From: Hysterangium stoloniferum
Taxonomy: Eukaryota > Basidiomycota > Agaricomycetes > Hysterangiales > Hysterangiaceae
Length of the DNA: 64,000 nt
Reading direction: 5' to 3'
Assembly: GCA_015178975.1 (NCBI GenBank)
Contig: WHVD01000034.1
Location: 682,001 to 746,000, forward strand
Shown here in pieces: positions 10,893-22,250 of the stretch. The stretch's first letter is position 1. Each line of letters opens with the position of its first letter. A program made the translations under genes and the position numbers. Under the pieces are notes generated by a model. That model was not told where the DNA came from and did not search any database. It was given only the letters and a program-made list of their open reading frames with translations.

Positions 10893-12186
10893 AGTTACCC
10901 ATGCTTTCTATCTTGTTTACCTCAATACATTTTTGGGGCCGCGAGATCGCAAGCTATCATGATGATCGATGGGAGACAGCAAAAATGCAGGGAACCCATC
11001 ACCCATGCACATTTGATTGGGGTGCGAAGTGTCACTGTCACATACTTATCAATAAATAAAGAATCCTATCTTGAGCTGTTTTCCTGGAGCTAAGTATACA
11101 TAATGAGCTATATCTTATAAGAGAAAACAATATATCCACGTACTCTCAGCGTTAATAAAATCGCTGAGAAACTTTTCCTACTAGACCGCGCGTATATAAT
11201 AGTACATTTAGGAGGAGATTTACATCAAAAGAAAACATATTGTGTCATTTCGAGACATTTTGTTCGCGCGCTAAGTTCTTCTATTCCTAATACAAGGTGT
11301 CATCCTACACCACTTTCGCACCGAAGATTCCAAATTGGATCAGGCAGGTACATAAGCCTCACACATCATCAATACTTTTCCTTTCCTATGCCACCCTCCA
11401 GTCTTGCAGCTCACTGTGCCAATTTTATTTTGTTCATTAAATCTTTAATCAGCCTGATAGTGAATATTTCTTGGACACAGACATGCACATGCATACACGG
11501 CCAAGACGAAGATTCACCAACGTTTTCTCACATGCCAAGTCACAAAATCCAACACTGTCCTCGGGAAAATCCAGTGGACTGGGTTGTCCCACAAACATCA
11601 AGTGGCTCTTTGACAAGAGACACGGCGGAGGGGTTAGTGCGGAGGTAAGGGACTACGCGGAGTTGTTGACATGTGCATTTTTCATTCCGCCGCAACAAAT
11701 CGAGAGGCTTTTTTTTAGCGAGAGTGAGTGATGTAGCTATTAATGGTGGTCTATAGTTGCATAAATTCAAGTTTTCTGAAGTACAGGCCTCTGATTAAGA
11801 TAAGACATTCAGGTATCATACACGACACACGAAATCCTGTAACTGCATATCATTGCGTGCAGGCGGATCAACAACATACCAATGGTTTCGAAGAGGTTCA
11901 CAATTCTCTGTGGTCTTGTCCACTATAGCTCAAAAGTTCTGTTCTCCCTCATCTGCAAGGATGTTACACTTCCAGCGTGTCCGCGGTGCCGTGTCCATCG
12001 TCAGGGTGGGGTGGGCTGGAGTAGGGAGGGGCATAATCGGTTGATTAAGAGGCTTTGTATAGGAAGAAAGCTGCGTTCCCATGGCACTGACACCATGGAG
12101 AAACGGAGCAGCGGGCTATAGACTGTTCCTTGCAAGCCGGCACTTGGAGTATACTGAACTAGGAAAACATGCTTCTCACTCTTAGG
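10893..12186 (+). other. 3' remnant of a lost array unit plus spacer
   Basis: Matches the 3' untranslated part and spacer found after other units (TACCCATGCTTTCT, the GCGAGATCGCAAGC block, an AATAAA near 11055). The gene body that should precede it is absent and is replaced by the Copia LTR. No coding content is visible here apart from shadows. Confidence 0.8.
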
Positions 12187-12196
12187 TATATAAAAG
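12187..12196 (+). promoter_or_regulatory. TATA box upstream of U1
   Basis: TATATAAAAG, conserved at the same place in U5 (24813) and U7 (30408) and as TATTTAAAAG in U3 (18935). It lies about 0.5 kb before the proposed U1 start, which implies a long leader, perhaps with leader introns. Confidence 0.6.
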
Positions 12197-12702
12197 CCCA
12201 TATGGAGATCCTGAGTTATACTTTACCTTGCAACCGTATGCCAGCGGATAGACGGTTTGCTCCGAACGGGGCTAGATGAAGAAATAAAACCTTGAGGTTA
12301 TTTCTCCATCGTTATCGAATGAGAAATAAACGAAGAAAAAATATACAAACTGTAGTCATATGTCTCTCTATACAGCAGCCTCGCATGTCCTGTTGATAAA
12401 AGGGATGAGGAATACATGAGGCTTCCTTTTGGGCTAGGAACAAGGGGAAGATTTCTCACGGCAATTCTTCTCGGGCGCCCCTTGTCCTAATCCTCGTGCC
12501 CAGCTTCTTCCGTAGTGGTTCTGTTCAACGGAATGTTGAAATAGACGACATGATTGTAGTTTTATTACAGCCGGTTCTATTCCATCGGTTGATAAATGAA
12601 TTGTTAGAAGCTTAGGGTCTAATAAATTATTGTTCATTTCTGTTTTTCGAAAAACGAGTACATAGACCAGCTCACTCTTTCTCTCCAAACAATTTCTTCC
12701 CC

Positions 12703-14446
12703 ATGACCGCAACCACCCCACCCACATCATCATTGTGAGTTGCTGATACGCCTCGATTCATGAAAGCGAGTAGTACTAATTTGTTGTCACCGCAGGCGGA
12801 GGATCGAAGCTGGTGACCCACCTAAACTAAAAAAATGGCGGTGCATGTAAGATATCTCAGTCTTTCCGTCTTCGTACTGACCATATGATGGCAATGTAGA
12901 CCGCTACCCGACATCCCCTGCGACATTGCCGCCCCCGAATGTAACTCCTTAGAGAGGTTAGTTCGTGAAGGTGACCTGACCTTGATCACACTGTTAATTA
13001 TCAAGTAGTTGTGACCATTTTTATCACCGCAATTTCTGGGAGTACATCCCGAAACTTCGAACGTCCCGTTCAATGTAAGATCACATCCTCCGAGTGTGAG
13101 TAACCATACTAAGTATATGACAACGACAATGTCTAGATCACTACCCCCACTTCCCCTGGATAGTGACGGGATTGGTCGTAAGACCCCGGCGAATGTGTAA
13201 GCATCTCACATCGAGGCGATAACAACTGACTAACTATCAAAACAATATACTCCCTTTACGGCATATTCCACATTCTTTATTTTCATCTTTTTTCATCTTT
13301 TAGTCCCTCGGTGGCTGAAAACGGGTCCCGAGTGGGCACCTCCCCAGAGGCCCAGCCGTCCCGCAATCAACAGGACAGGTATGTCATTTATTGCATGAAG
13401 TCTTGTGATACATTGAAGTATCTCCGAGTTTCTGTCTTCGTACTAACCATATGATGCAATATAGACCGGTACACGACATCCCACCGTCGTCATCAGGGTG
13501 AGTTGCTGATACGCATCAATGCATGGAAGCGAGTAGTACTAAGTTGTTGTCACCGCAGGCGGAGGATCGAACCTGGTGACCCACCAGAACTCAAGAAATG
13601 GCGGTGCATGTAAGGTATCGGGGTGTTTCTGTCTTCGTACTAACCATATGATGCAATGTAGACCGCTACCCCATATCCCCTGTGACAGTCGCACAGTCCT
13701 TGATTGCAACTGTTTGGAGAGGTTAGTTCCGGAAGGTGACCTGCTCTTGACCACACTGTTAATTATCAAGTAGCTGTGGTCATTGTCATCACCCGAATTT
13801 TTGGGATTACATCCCGAAGCTTAGAACGTCGGGTTCCATGTAAGATCAACTCTAACACTATTTGTGTTGATGCCAATTTTCTCTTTTCAATCCCCAGACC
13901 GCTACCCCCACTTCCCCTGGATAGCGAAGGGAATGGTCCGAAGACACCGGTGGATGTGTAAGCATCTCACACTAAGGCGATAACAACAGACTAACTATCA
14001 ATCAATATACTCCCTTTACCGCATATTCCACATTCTTTATTTTCATCCTTTTTCATCTTTTAGTCTCTCGGTGGCTGCAAACGGTTCCCAAGCAAATAGA
14101 TCAGAAGCCCACATTCGAAGGGTCAGGTATGTCACTTATTGCATGAAGTCTTGTGATACATTGATGATCAACAAAACTTTCTTTCTTGATACATTGACAG
14201 GTTTGCTTCAGACTCGTCTCGGGTAACCGAACAATTATGTCCACACGTGGTCAGCGGTGCATCGATGTAAGAATTAAACGAACAAATTGTTTATTGAACT
14301 ACTTATACTGATACATAAACAGAAGCGTCACCACCGACCAAAACATTACCATCCATGGTTCCGACAATGCCGGGGGATACAATAGTCACCCCCAGCATAA
14401 CTGGGACACTCGGCAAAGGACTGGCAGGCGGAGAAGCGTCCCCTAA
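12703..14446 (+). CDS. Array gene U1: 14-exon phase-2 gene, type A, duplicated module
   Basis: Predicted 287-residue protein of unknown family. Exons: 12703-12734, 12796-12846, 12900-12956, 13009-13074, 13137-13196, 13304-13378, 13465-13497, 13559-13609, 13662-13721, 13774-13839, 13898-13957, 14064-14126, 14201-14266, 14323-14446. All 13 introns are GT-AG, 52-107 bases, most with a CTAAC/CTGAC-type branch site, and all are phase 2; all internal exons are multiples of three and open. The protein begins MTATTPPTSS, then module 1 (RRIEAGDPP, IPLPDIPCD, CDHFYHRNFWEYIPKL, ISLPPLPLDSDGIG), a short junction exon, module 2 (same order, CGHCHHPNFWDYIPKL), and a tail ending TGRRRSVP. No membrane span. 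The start is uncertain, since the frame stays open a little upstream. An antisense reading is much less coherent. Confidence 0.8.
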
Positions 14447-14692
14447 TGTTTTTTCATCCTAGTTCCCCTCTCCCTCCTCCCAGTGGGCTCTCACACACAC
14501 TGCCTCCATAAATATATGAGTCTGGACACAAGTAGCTACCCATGCTTTCTGTCTTGTTTACCTCAATACAGTCATTTTTGGGGGCGCGAGATCGCAAGCT
14601 ATCATGATGATCGATGGGAGACAGCAAAAACGCAGGTCACCATGCATATTCGATTGGGGTGCGAAGCGTCACTGTCACGTCACTTATCCATA

Positions 14693-14698
14693 AATAAA
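14693..14698 (+). terminator. Poly(A) signal of U1
   Basis: AATAAA about 250 bases after the U1 stop, in a block conserved at 18159 (U2), 21224 (U3) and 32933 (U7). Confidence 0.55.
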
Positions 14699-15469
14699 GA
14701 ATCCTATGTTTTCCTGGAGCTAAGTATACATAATGAGTTATATCATATAATATAACCACGTACTCTCAGCGTTGATAAAATCGCTGAGAGAGTTTTCCTA
14801 CTAGACCGCGCGTATGTAATAGTACATTTAGGAGGATATTTACATCAAAAGAAAACATATTGTGTTATTTCGAGACATTTTGGTCGCGCGCTAAGTTCTT
14901 CTATTCCTAATTACAAGGTGTCATCCTACACCACTTTCGCACCGAAGATTCCAAATTGGGTCAGAAGGCTGACATACACCACGCAGGCACATAAGCCTCA
15001 CACATTATCAATACTTTTCCTTTCCTATGCCACCCTCCAGTCTTGCAGCTCACTGTGCCAATTTTATTTTGTTCATTAAATCTTTAAGAAGCCTGATGGT
15101 GAATATTTCTTGGACACAGACATACACATGCATGCACGGCCAAGATGAAGATTCACCAACATTTTCTCACATGCCAAGTGACCAAATCTAACACTGTCCT
15201 CAGGAAAATCCAGTGGACTGGGTTGTCCCACAAACATGAAGTAGGTCTTTGAGAAGAGACACGGCGGAGGGGTTAATGCGGAGGTAAGGGACTGTGCGGA
15301 GTTGTTGACATGTCTAATTTTTCATTCCACAGCAACAAATCGAGAGGCTTTTTTAGCAAGAGTGAGTGACGTAGCTATTACTGGTGGTCTATAGTTGCAT
15401 AATTCAAGTTTTCTGAAGTATGCATGTCTAATTAAGATAACACATTCAGGTATCACACCGGACACACAA

Positions 15470-15732
15470 CATTAAAAATAGTATGAGTTGACTTATTGTA
15501 ATACACAATCTACAAGGGGTTAATAGACTTGTAAAAACAGTACTTTTTTGTCACTCAATGTGTCAGTTAGTTAATAATGACATGAGAGGTTTGGTACTAG
15601 TTTAGGTGTACACTGGTTCTGGCATGCATTAACCTCAGAATCCATGGTCCATAATTAGCATCTTCAGATGAAAAAGTGAAGAAATGGATGAACCGGCCCT
15701 AGGTAAAGGGTGCTTTCATCACCAATTCTAAC
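15470..15732. repeat. 265-bp dispersed repeat, copy in U2 spacer
   Basis: Starts CATTAAAAATAGTATGAG and ends CACCAATTCTAA. The same insertion is at the matching site before U4 (21988-22250) but not before U6. A related copy at 39680-39947 has a clean GAGTT target duplication. It has no coding content. Confidence 0.75.
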
Positions 15733-15973
15733 ACAAGAAATCCTGCAACTGCATATCATTGCATTTCTATATGGACCATGCTTGCAGGCGGGTCAACAAC
15801 ATACCCACTGTTTCGAAGAGATTCACAATGCTCTATGATATTGTGCACTATAGCTCAAAATTTCTCCTCTCCCTCATCTGCAAGGATGTTACGATTCCAG
15901 CATATCCACTGCGGCGTGTCTATCGTCAGGGTGGGGTGGGTTGGAGTAGATAGGGACACAATCAGTTGATTAC

Positions 15974-16345
15974 TGTAAGGCTGAGGGATCAGCCTCACTC
16001 AGTCAGTAACAGACAGGACAAAAGTATCGTGTTGTGAGTGGTTTTCGCTAGCTTTACAGATGTATGGTGTATGTAATTTATAGGAGTCAGAACCATTGAA
16101 TGTTTGTGATGACAGAATTAAAAAAGGGGAAACCAGGGTTTTATAATGTGGTGGTCAAGGAGATGAGAAGGGATTCGAGATCCTGATCCGGTTCCACCAG
16201 GCATATGTATCACTAGGGCAATGGCTGTTGATCGAGCCCAATAGCGGGTTGGGACTCGGTGACACGGGCAATTGGTAAGTCGGCCAGGGGTGGCCAGTGG
16301 TCAATGATGCAGCTCTGCATGTGTGGTAAGACGGCCAGGATTATA
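15974..16345. mobile_element. Small solo LTR, 372 bp
   Basis: TGTAAGGCTGAGGG..CCAGGATTATA with target duplication ATTAC (15969-15973 and 16346-16350), in the U2 5' spacer. Confidence 0.7.
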
Positions 16346-16996
16346 ATTACGAGGCTTTGTATAGAAGAAAAGCTGCATTCCCATGGCACTGACGCCACGG
16401 AGAACATGGAGGGGGCACTTAACTATAGAGTCAAAGGCAGTGAATCGTCGAATGGAAACAAGGTGAACAGGAGCTAGTTATAAGGCCAGTAGAAGGTGGC
16501 CACAGGGTCGCCGGGGAATGCTGTCGAACTCGCTGACGATGTTGGGTGGCCAAGGCATAGTTGCGGTAGTTGACACTTTCACATTTCAAGGACAATGTTC
16601 CCACAGGGTTTCAAATTTATTATCGAATGAGAAACGGAAGAAGATATCTCACGGCAATTCTTCTAGGGCGCCACTTATCCTGATCCTCGTGCCCAGCTTC
16701 TTCTGTAGTGGTTCTGTTCAAAGGAATGTTTTGAAATAGGCGAGGTGGCTATCGGGAAAATCTGTGGTTTTATGACAGCCGGTTCTATTCCATCAGGTGA
16801 GTTAGAAGCTTAGGGTCTAATAAATTATTGGTCATTTCTGTTTGTCGAAAAACGAGTACATAGACCAGCTCACTCTTTCTCTCCAAACAGCTTCTTCCCC
16901 ATTACCGCAACCACCCCCATACCCACATCATCATTCTGAGTTGCTGATACGCCTCGATTCATGTAAGCGAGTAGTACTAACTTGTTATCACCGCAG

Positions 16997-17835
16997 ACGG
17001 AGGATCGGAGCTGGTGACCCACCCAAACTTAAAAAATGGCAGTGCATGTAAGATATCTCAGAGTTTCTGTCTTCGTACTGACCATATGATTGGAATGGAG
17101 ACCGCCACCCGACATCCCCTGCGACATACCTGCTCTCGAATGCAACTCTTTAGAGAGGTTAGTTCGTGACGGTGACCTGTCCTTGATCACACTGTTAATT
17201 TCCAAGTAGTTGTGGTCATTGTCATCACCAAAATTTCTGGGAGTACATCCCGAAACTTAGAACATCCCGTTCAATGTAAGATCAATCCTCCGAGTGTGAG
17301 TAACCATACTAAATATATGACAACGACAATGTCTAGACCACTACCCCCACTTCCCCTGGATAGTGACGGGATTGGTCGCCAGACCACGGCGAAAGTGTAA
17401 GCATCTCACATTGAGGGGAGAACAACTGACTAACTATCAAATCAACATACTACCTTTACGGCATATTCCACATTCTTTATTTTCATCTTTTTTCATCTTT
17501 TAGTCTCTCGTTGGCTGCAAACGGTTCCCAAGCGGACACCTCCCCAGAAGCCCAACCGTCCCGCAATCAACAAGCAAGGTATGTCAATTATTGCATAAAG
17601 TCTTGTGATACATTGATGATCAACAAAACTGTCTTTCTTGATACACTGACAGGTTTGCTTCAGGCTCGTCTCGGGTAACCGAACAATTATGTCCACACGT
17701 GGCCAGCGGTGCATCGATGTAAGAATTAAACGAACAAGTTGTTTATTGAACTAATGCTGATAGATAAACGGAAGCGTCACCACCGACCAAACCATTCCCT
17801 CTAGTGGTTCCGATAATGCCGGGGGGAAACAATAG
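16997..17835 (+). CDS. Array gene U2: type B copy, altered 3' end
   Basis: Exons visible at 16997-17047, 17101-17157, 17210-17275, 17337-17396, 17504-17578, 17653-17718 and a last one from about 17770. All are phase 2 and open, with a single module (no duplication): IGAGDPPKLKKWQC, IPPPDIPCDIPALECN, CGHCHHQNFWEYIPKL, IPLPPLPLDSDGIG. Oddities: the exon-1 donor is CTGAG instead of GTGAG, so exon 1 is not readable as in type A and the frame instead runs open through that intron; the last acceptor reads ACGG where others have ACAG; an extra G in a G run brings a TAG at 17833-17835, about 20 residues early. It may be a live variant or an early pseudogene. Confidence 0.6.
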
Positions 17836-18158
17836 TCACCCCCCACCCTAACTCGGACACTTGGCAACGGACTGGCAGGCGGAGAAACGTCCGCCAATGT
17901 TCTTTGATCTTAGTTCCTCCTTCCCTCCTCCCAGTGGGCTATCACGCCCCCTGCCTCCTTGAATATACGAATGTGGACACAAGTAGTTACCCATGCTTTC
18001 TGTCTTGTTTACCTCCATACAGTCATTTTTTGCGGCGCGAGATCGCAAGCTATCATGATGATTGATGGGAGACAGCAAAACGCAGAAAACGCAGGGAACC
18101 CATCACCATGCACATTCGATTGGGGTGTGAAGCATCACTGTCACGTCACTTGTCCATA

Positions 18159-18164
18159 AATAAA
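18159..18164 (+). terminator. Poly(A) signal after U2
   Basis: AATAAA in the conserved block TCCATAAATAAAGAATCC downstream of the gene. Confidence 0.5.
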
Positions 18165-18201
18165 GAATCCTATCTCTGTTTTCCAGAAGCAAAGTAACAA
18201 A

Positions 18202-18447
18202 ATGGAAGTCCCATTGAAACCAGCGAGGCTTAAGCACTCTTCGCATTACGCGGTCAAGTGCTACCGGTATTTCTTTGAAAGTATCTCATTATCGACGAAA
18301 GGAATGCTCCCATCCAAAAAATTATACACCTTTCCTGATAGATATATGCTAAATCATTGTGGAATAAATGATTATGACTGCGCTCCGATAACTTCAAATC
18401 AAAAGCGCACTTTCACTTTAGACTATCTTCTGCTGTTCTATATATAG
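18202..18447 (+). CDS. Candidate small gene after B units, copy 1
   Basis: 81-codon ORF (MEVPLKPARLKHSSHYAVKC..) in the B-to-A spacer. A second copy at 24250-24522 is 90 codons and differs by a three-base indel that keeps the frame; a third at 29389-29577 loses frame late. It is hydrophobic near the end (LLLFYI) and has no recognised family. Low-copy frame conservation could be chance in such recent duplicates. Confidence 0.3.
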   Translation: MEVPLKPARLKHSSHYAVKCYRYFFESISLSTKGMLPSKKLYTFPDRYMLNHCGINDYDCAPITSNQKRTFTLDYLLLFYI

Positions 18448-18699
18448 TTGGGCATCTGGTCGGGATTGTGATCTGTTGACCTTCTCAATGATTTGGCCTC
18501 CTCGCAAGTATATAAATTGAATCAAGGTGAGGATAGAGGGAGGAATATATGATATCTAGGTCCGTCGCTTTGCCTCAAATAATAGAAGGATGCCATGATC
18601 GGTCAAGATATTCAATTAGTAAGTGTACTAGAGAAGCACCTAGAATATCAGTATTACTCAGTGTAGTGTAAATAACATAAACAAGTGAAACAGAGCAGC

Positions 18700-18872
18700 T
18701 GACACCAGGTGAACCTGAGTGCGCAAAGGTCAGGAACGAAGCACTCTAGTTGATGGTTCTAAAGATCGTATTGTTAGAGAAAATTTTTCGGTTACTACGT
18801 TACATAAGCAGTGCAACTGCACGTTGTGACAAGAACGATCCGTAAACGGATGAAGTCCATCATATTTCGTCA
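18700..18872. mobile_element. Very small solo LTR, 173 bp
   Basis: TGACACCAGGTGAACC..ATATTTCGTCA with target duplication GCAGC (18695-18699 and 18873-18877), about 60 bp before the U3 TATA box. Related units without it (U5) show the empty site. Confidence 0.75.
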
Positions 18873-18934
18873 GCAGCGGGCTATAGCGGCACTTGGGTAC
18901 ACTGAACTAGGAAGACATGCTTCTCACTCTTAGG

Positions 18935-18944
18935 TATTTAAAAG
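18935..18944 (+). promoter_or_regulatory. TATA-like box upstream of U3
   Basis: TATTTAAAAG at the place of TATATAAAAG in the other type A units. Confidence 0.5.
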
Positions 18945-19423
18945 CCCATATGGAGACCCTGAATTGTACTTTACCTCGTTGCAAGTGTATGCCAGCGGAT
19001 AGGCGGTTTGTTCCCGAACGGGGCTAGATGAAGAAATAAAACCTTGAGGTTATTTCGCCATTGTGATCGAATGAGAAATGGACGAAGAAAAAAATTACAA
19101 ACTGTAGTCATATGTCTCTCTACAGCAGGCTCGCATGTCCTGTTGTAAAAAGGGATGAGGAATGCTTCCCTTTTTCTCACGGCAATTCTTCTCGGGCGCC
19201 CCTTGTCCTGATCCTCGTGCCCAGCTTCTTCCGTAGTGGTTCTGTTCAACGGAATGTTGAAATAGGCGACATGATTGTAGTTTTATTACAGCCGGTTCTA
19301 TTCCATCGGTTGATAAATGAATTGTTAGAAGCTTAGGGTCTAATAAATTATTGTTCATTTCTGCTTTTCGAAAAACGAGTACATAGACCAGCTCACTCTT
19401 TCTCTCCAAACAACTTCTTCCCC

Positions 19424-20970
19424 ATGACCGCAACCACCCCCCCACCCACATCATCCTTGTGAGTTGCTGATACGCCTCGATTCATGAAAGCGAGTAGTAC
19501 TAATTTGTTGTCACCGCAGGCGGAGGATCGAAGCTGGCGACCCGCCCAAACTAAAAAAATGGCGGTCCATGTAAGATATCTCAGTCTTTCCGTCTTCGTA
19601 CTGACCATATGATGGTAATGTAGACCGCTACCCGACATCTCCTGCGACATTGCCGCCCCCGAATGTAACTCCTTAGAGAGGTTAGTTCGTGAAGGTGACC
19701 TGACCTTAATCACACTGTTAATTATCAAGTAGTTGTGGCCATTGTTATCACCAAAATTTCTGGGAGTACATCCCGAAACTTCGAACGTCCCGTTCAATGT
19801 AAGATCACATCCTCCGAGTGTGAGTAACCATACTAAGTATACGACAACGACAATGTCTAGACCATTACCCCCACTTCCCCTGGATAGTGACGGGATTGGT
19901 TGCAAGACCACGGCGAATGTGTAAGCATCTCACATCGAGGCGATAACAACTGACTAACTATCAAAACAATATACTCCCTTTACGGCATATTCCACATTCT
20001 TTATTTTCATCTTTTTTCATCTTTTAGTCCCTCCGTGGCTGCAAACAATACCCAAGCGGACACCTCCCCAGAAGCCCAGCCGTCCCGCAATCAACAGAAC
20101 AGGTATGTCATTTATTGCATGAAGTCTTGTGATACATTGAAGTATCTCCGAGTTTCTGTCTTCGTACTAACCATATGATGCAATGTAGACCGCTACCCCA
20201 TATCCCCGACAGTGAGAGAGTCCTTGATTGCAACTCTTTAGAGAGGTTAGTTCCGGAAGGTGACCTGCTCTTGACCACACTGTTAATTATCAAGTAGCTG
20301 TGGTCATTGTTATCACCCGAATTTTTGGGATTACATCCCGAAGCTTAGAACGTCGGGTTCCATGTAAGATCAAATCTAACACTATTTGTGTTGATGCCAA
20401 TTTTCTCTTTTCAATCCCCAGACCGCTACCCCCACTTCCCCTGGATAGCGAAGGGAATGGTCCGAAGACACCGGTGGATGTGTAAGCATCTCACACTGAG
20501 GCGATAACAACAGACTAACTATCAATCAATATACTCCCTTTACCGCATATTCCACATTCTTTATTTTCATCCTTTTTCATCTTTTAGTCTCTCGGTGGCT
20601 GCAAAGGGTTCCCAAGCAAATAGATCAGAAGCCCACACTCGAAGGGTAAGGTATGTCACTTATTGCATGAAGTCTTGTGATACATTGATGATCAACAAAA
20701 CTTTCTTTCTTGATACATTGACAGGTTTGCTTCAGACTCGTCTCGGGTAACCGAACAATTATGTCCACACGTGGTCAGCGGTGCATCGATGTAAGAATTA
20801 AACGAACAAATTGTTTATTGAACTAATTATACTGATACATAAACAGAAGCGTCACCACCGACCAAAACATTCCCAACCATGGTTCCGATAATGCCGGGGG
20901 ATACGATAATCACCCCCAGCATAACTGGGACACTCGGCAACGGACTGGCAGGCGGAGAAGCGTCCCCTAA
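19424..20970 (+). CDS. Array gene U3: 12-exon type A copy, two exons fewer
   Basis: Predicted 259-residue protein. Exons: 19424-19458, 19520-19570, 19624-19680, 19733-19798, 19861-19920, 20028-20102, 20189-20245, 20298-20363, 20422-20481, 20588-20650, 20725-20790, 20847-20970. All 11 introns are phase 2 and every exon is open. Compared with U1 and U7 it lacks the 33-base junction exon and the second copy of the 51-base exon: its intron 6 starts like U1 intron 6 and ends like U1 intron 8, as expected from recombination between homologous intron segments. The frame is kept. Motifs: CGHCYHQNFWEYIPKL, CGHCYHPNFWDYIPKL, IPLPPLPLDS twice, C-terminal TGRRRSVP. Function unknown. Confidence 0.8.
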
Positions 20971-21223
20971 TGTTCTTTCATCCTAGTTCCCCTCTCCCTC
21001 CTCCCAGTGGGCTCTCACGCACACTGCCTCCATAAATATATGAGTCTGGACACAAGTAGCTACCCATGCTTTCTGTCTTGTTTACCTCAATACAGTCATT
21101 TTTGGGGGCGCGAGATCGCAAGCTATCATGATGATCGATGGGAGACAGGAAAAATGCAGGGAACCCATCACTATGCATGTTCGATTGGGGTGCGAAGCGT
21201 CACTGTCACGTCACTTATCCATA

Positions 21224-21229
21224 AATAAA
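21224..21229 (+). terminator. Poly(A) signal of U3
   Basis: AATAAA in the same conserved block as in U1, about 250 bases after the stop. Confidence 0.55.
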
Positions 21230-21987
21230 GAATCCTATCTTGGGCTGTTTTCCTGGAGCTAAGTATACATAATGAGTTATATCATATAATATAACCACGT
21301 ACTCTTAGCGTTAATAAAATCGCTGAGAGAGTTTTCCTATTAGACCGCGCGTATGTAATAGTACATTTAGGAGGAGATTTACATCAAAAGAAAACATATT
21401 GTGTTATTTCGAGATATTTTGTTCGCGCGCCAAGTTCTTCTATTCCTAATACAAGGTGTCATCCTACACCACTTTCGCACCGAAGATTCCAAATTGGATC
21501 AGGCAGGTACATAAGCCTCACACATCATCAATACTTTTCCTTTCCTATGCCACCCTCCAGTCTTGCAGCTCACTGTGCCGATTTTATTTTGTTCATTAGA
21601 TCTTTAATAAGCCTGATGGTGAATATTTCTTGGACACAGACATACACATGCATGCACGGCCAAGATGAAGATTCACCAACATTTTTTCACATGCCAAGTG
21701 ACAAAATCTAACACTGTCCTCAGGAAAATCCAGTGGACTGGGTTTTCCCACAAACATGAAGTAGGTCTTTGAGAAGAGACACGGCGGAGGGGTTAATGCG
21801 GAGGTAAGGGACTGTGCGGAGTTGTTGACATGTCTAATTTTTCATTCCACCGCAACAAATCGAGGCTTTTTTAGCGAGAGTGAGTGATGTAGCTATTAAT
21901 GGTGGTCTATAGTTGCATAATTCAAGTTTTCTGAAGTACACACGTCTAATTAAGATAACACATTCAGGTATCACACTGGACACACAA

Positions 21988-22250
21988 CATTAAAAATAGT
22001 ATGAGTTGACTTATTGTAATACACAATCTACAAGGGGGTAATAGACTTGTAAAAATAGTACTTGTTTGTCACTCAATGTGTCAGTTAGTTAATAATGACA
22101 TGAGAGGTTTGGTACTAGTTTAGGTGTACACTGGTTCTGGCATGCATTAACCTCAGAATCCATGGTCCACAATTAGCATCTTCAGATGAAAAAGTGAAGA
22201 AATGGATGAATCGGCCCTAGGTAAAGGGTGCTTTCATCACCAATTCTAAC
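21988..22250. repeat. 265-bp dispersed repeat, copy in U4 spacer
   Basis: Matches 15470-15732 at the same unit position with the same flanks, so it was copied along with the unit rather than inserted twice. Confidence 0.75.

Larger units (their letters stand above)
14447..16996 (+). other. Spacer U1-U2 with two insertions
   Basis: 3' untranslated region of U1, A-to-B spacer, and the 5' region of U2. It holds a 265-bp repeat (15470-15732) and a 372-bp solo LTR (15974-16345). From about 16518 an open frame (MLSNSLTMLGGQGIVAV.., then a hydrophobic APLILILVPSFF) recurs at the same place in U4, U6 and U8 and might be a 5' exon of the B genes; this is weakly supported. Confidence 0.6.

Noticed and set aside
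18959-19260. Signal-peptide-like ORF (MRNGRRKKLQTVVICLSTAG) before U3
   Set aside because: Small indels in U1, U5 and U7 break the frame, so it is not conserved as coding sequence.
19393-19911. Minus-strand ORF of 172 codons in U3, with near-identical partners at 25307-25819 and 31046-31411
   Set aside because: It runs straight through exons and introns of the plus-strand gene, whose splice sites, branch sites and phases are coherent; it is a shadow frame kept open by recent duplication.
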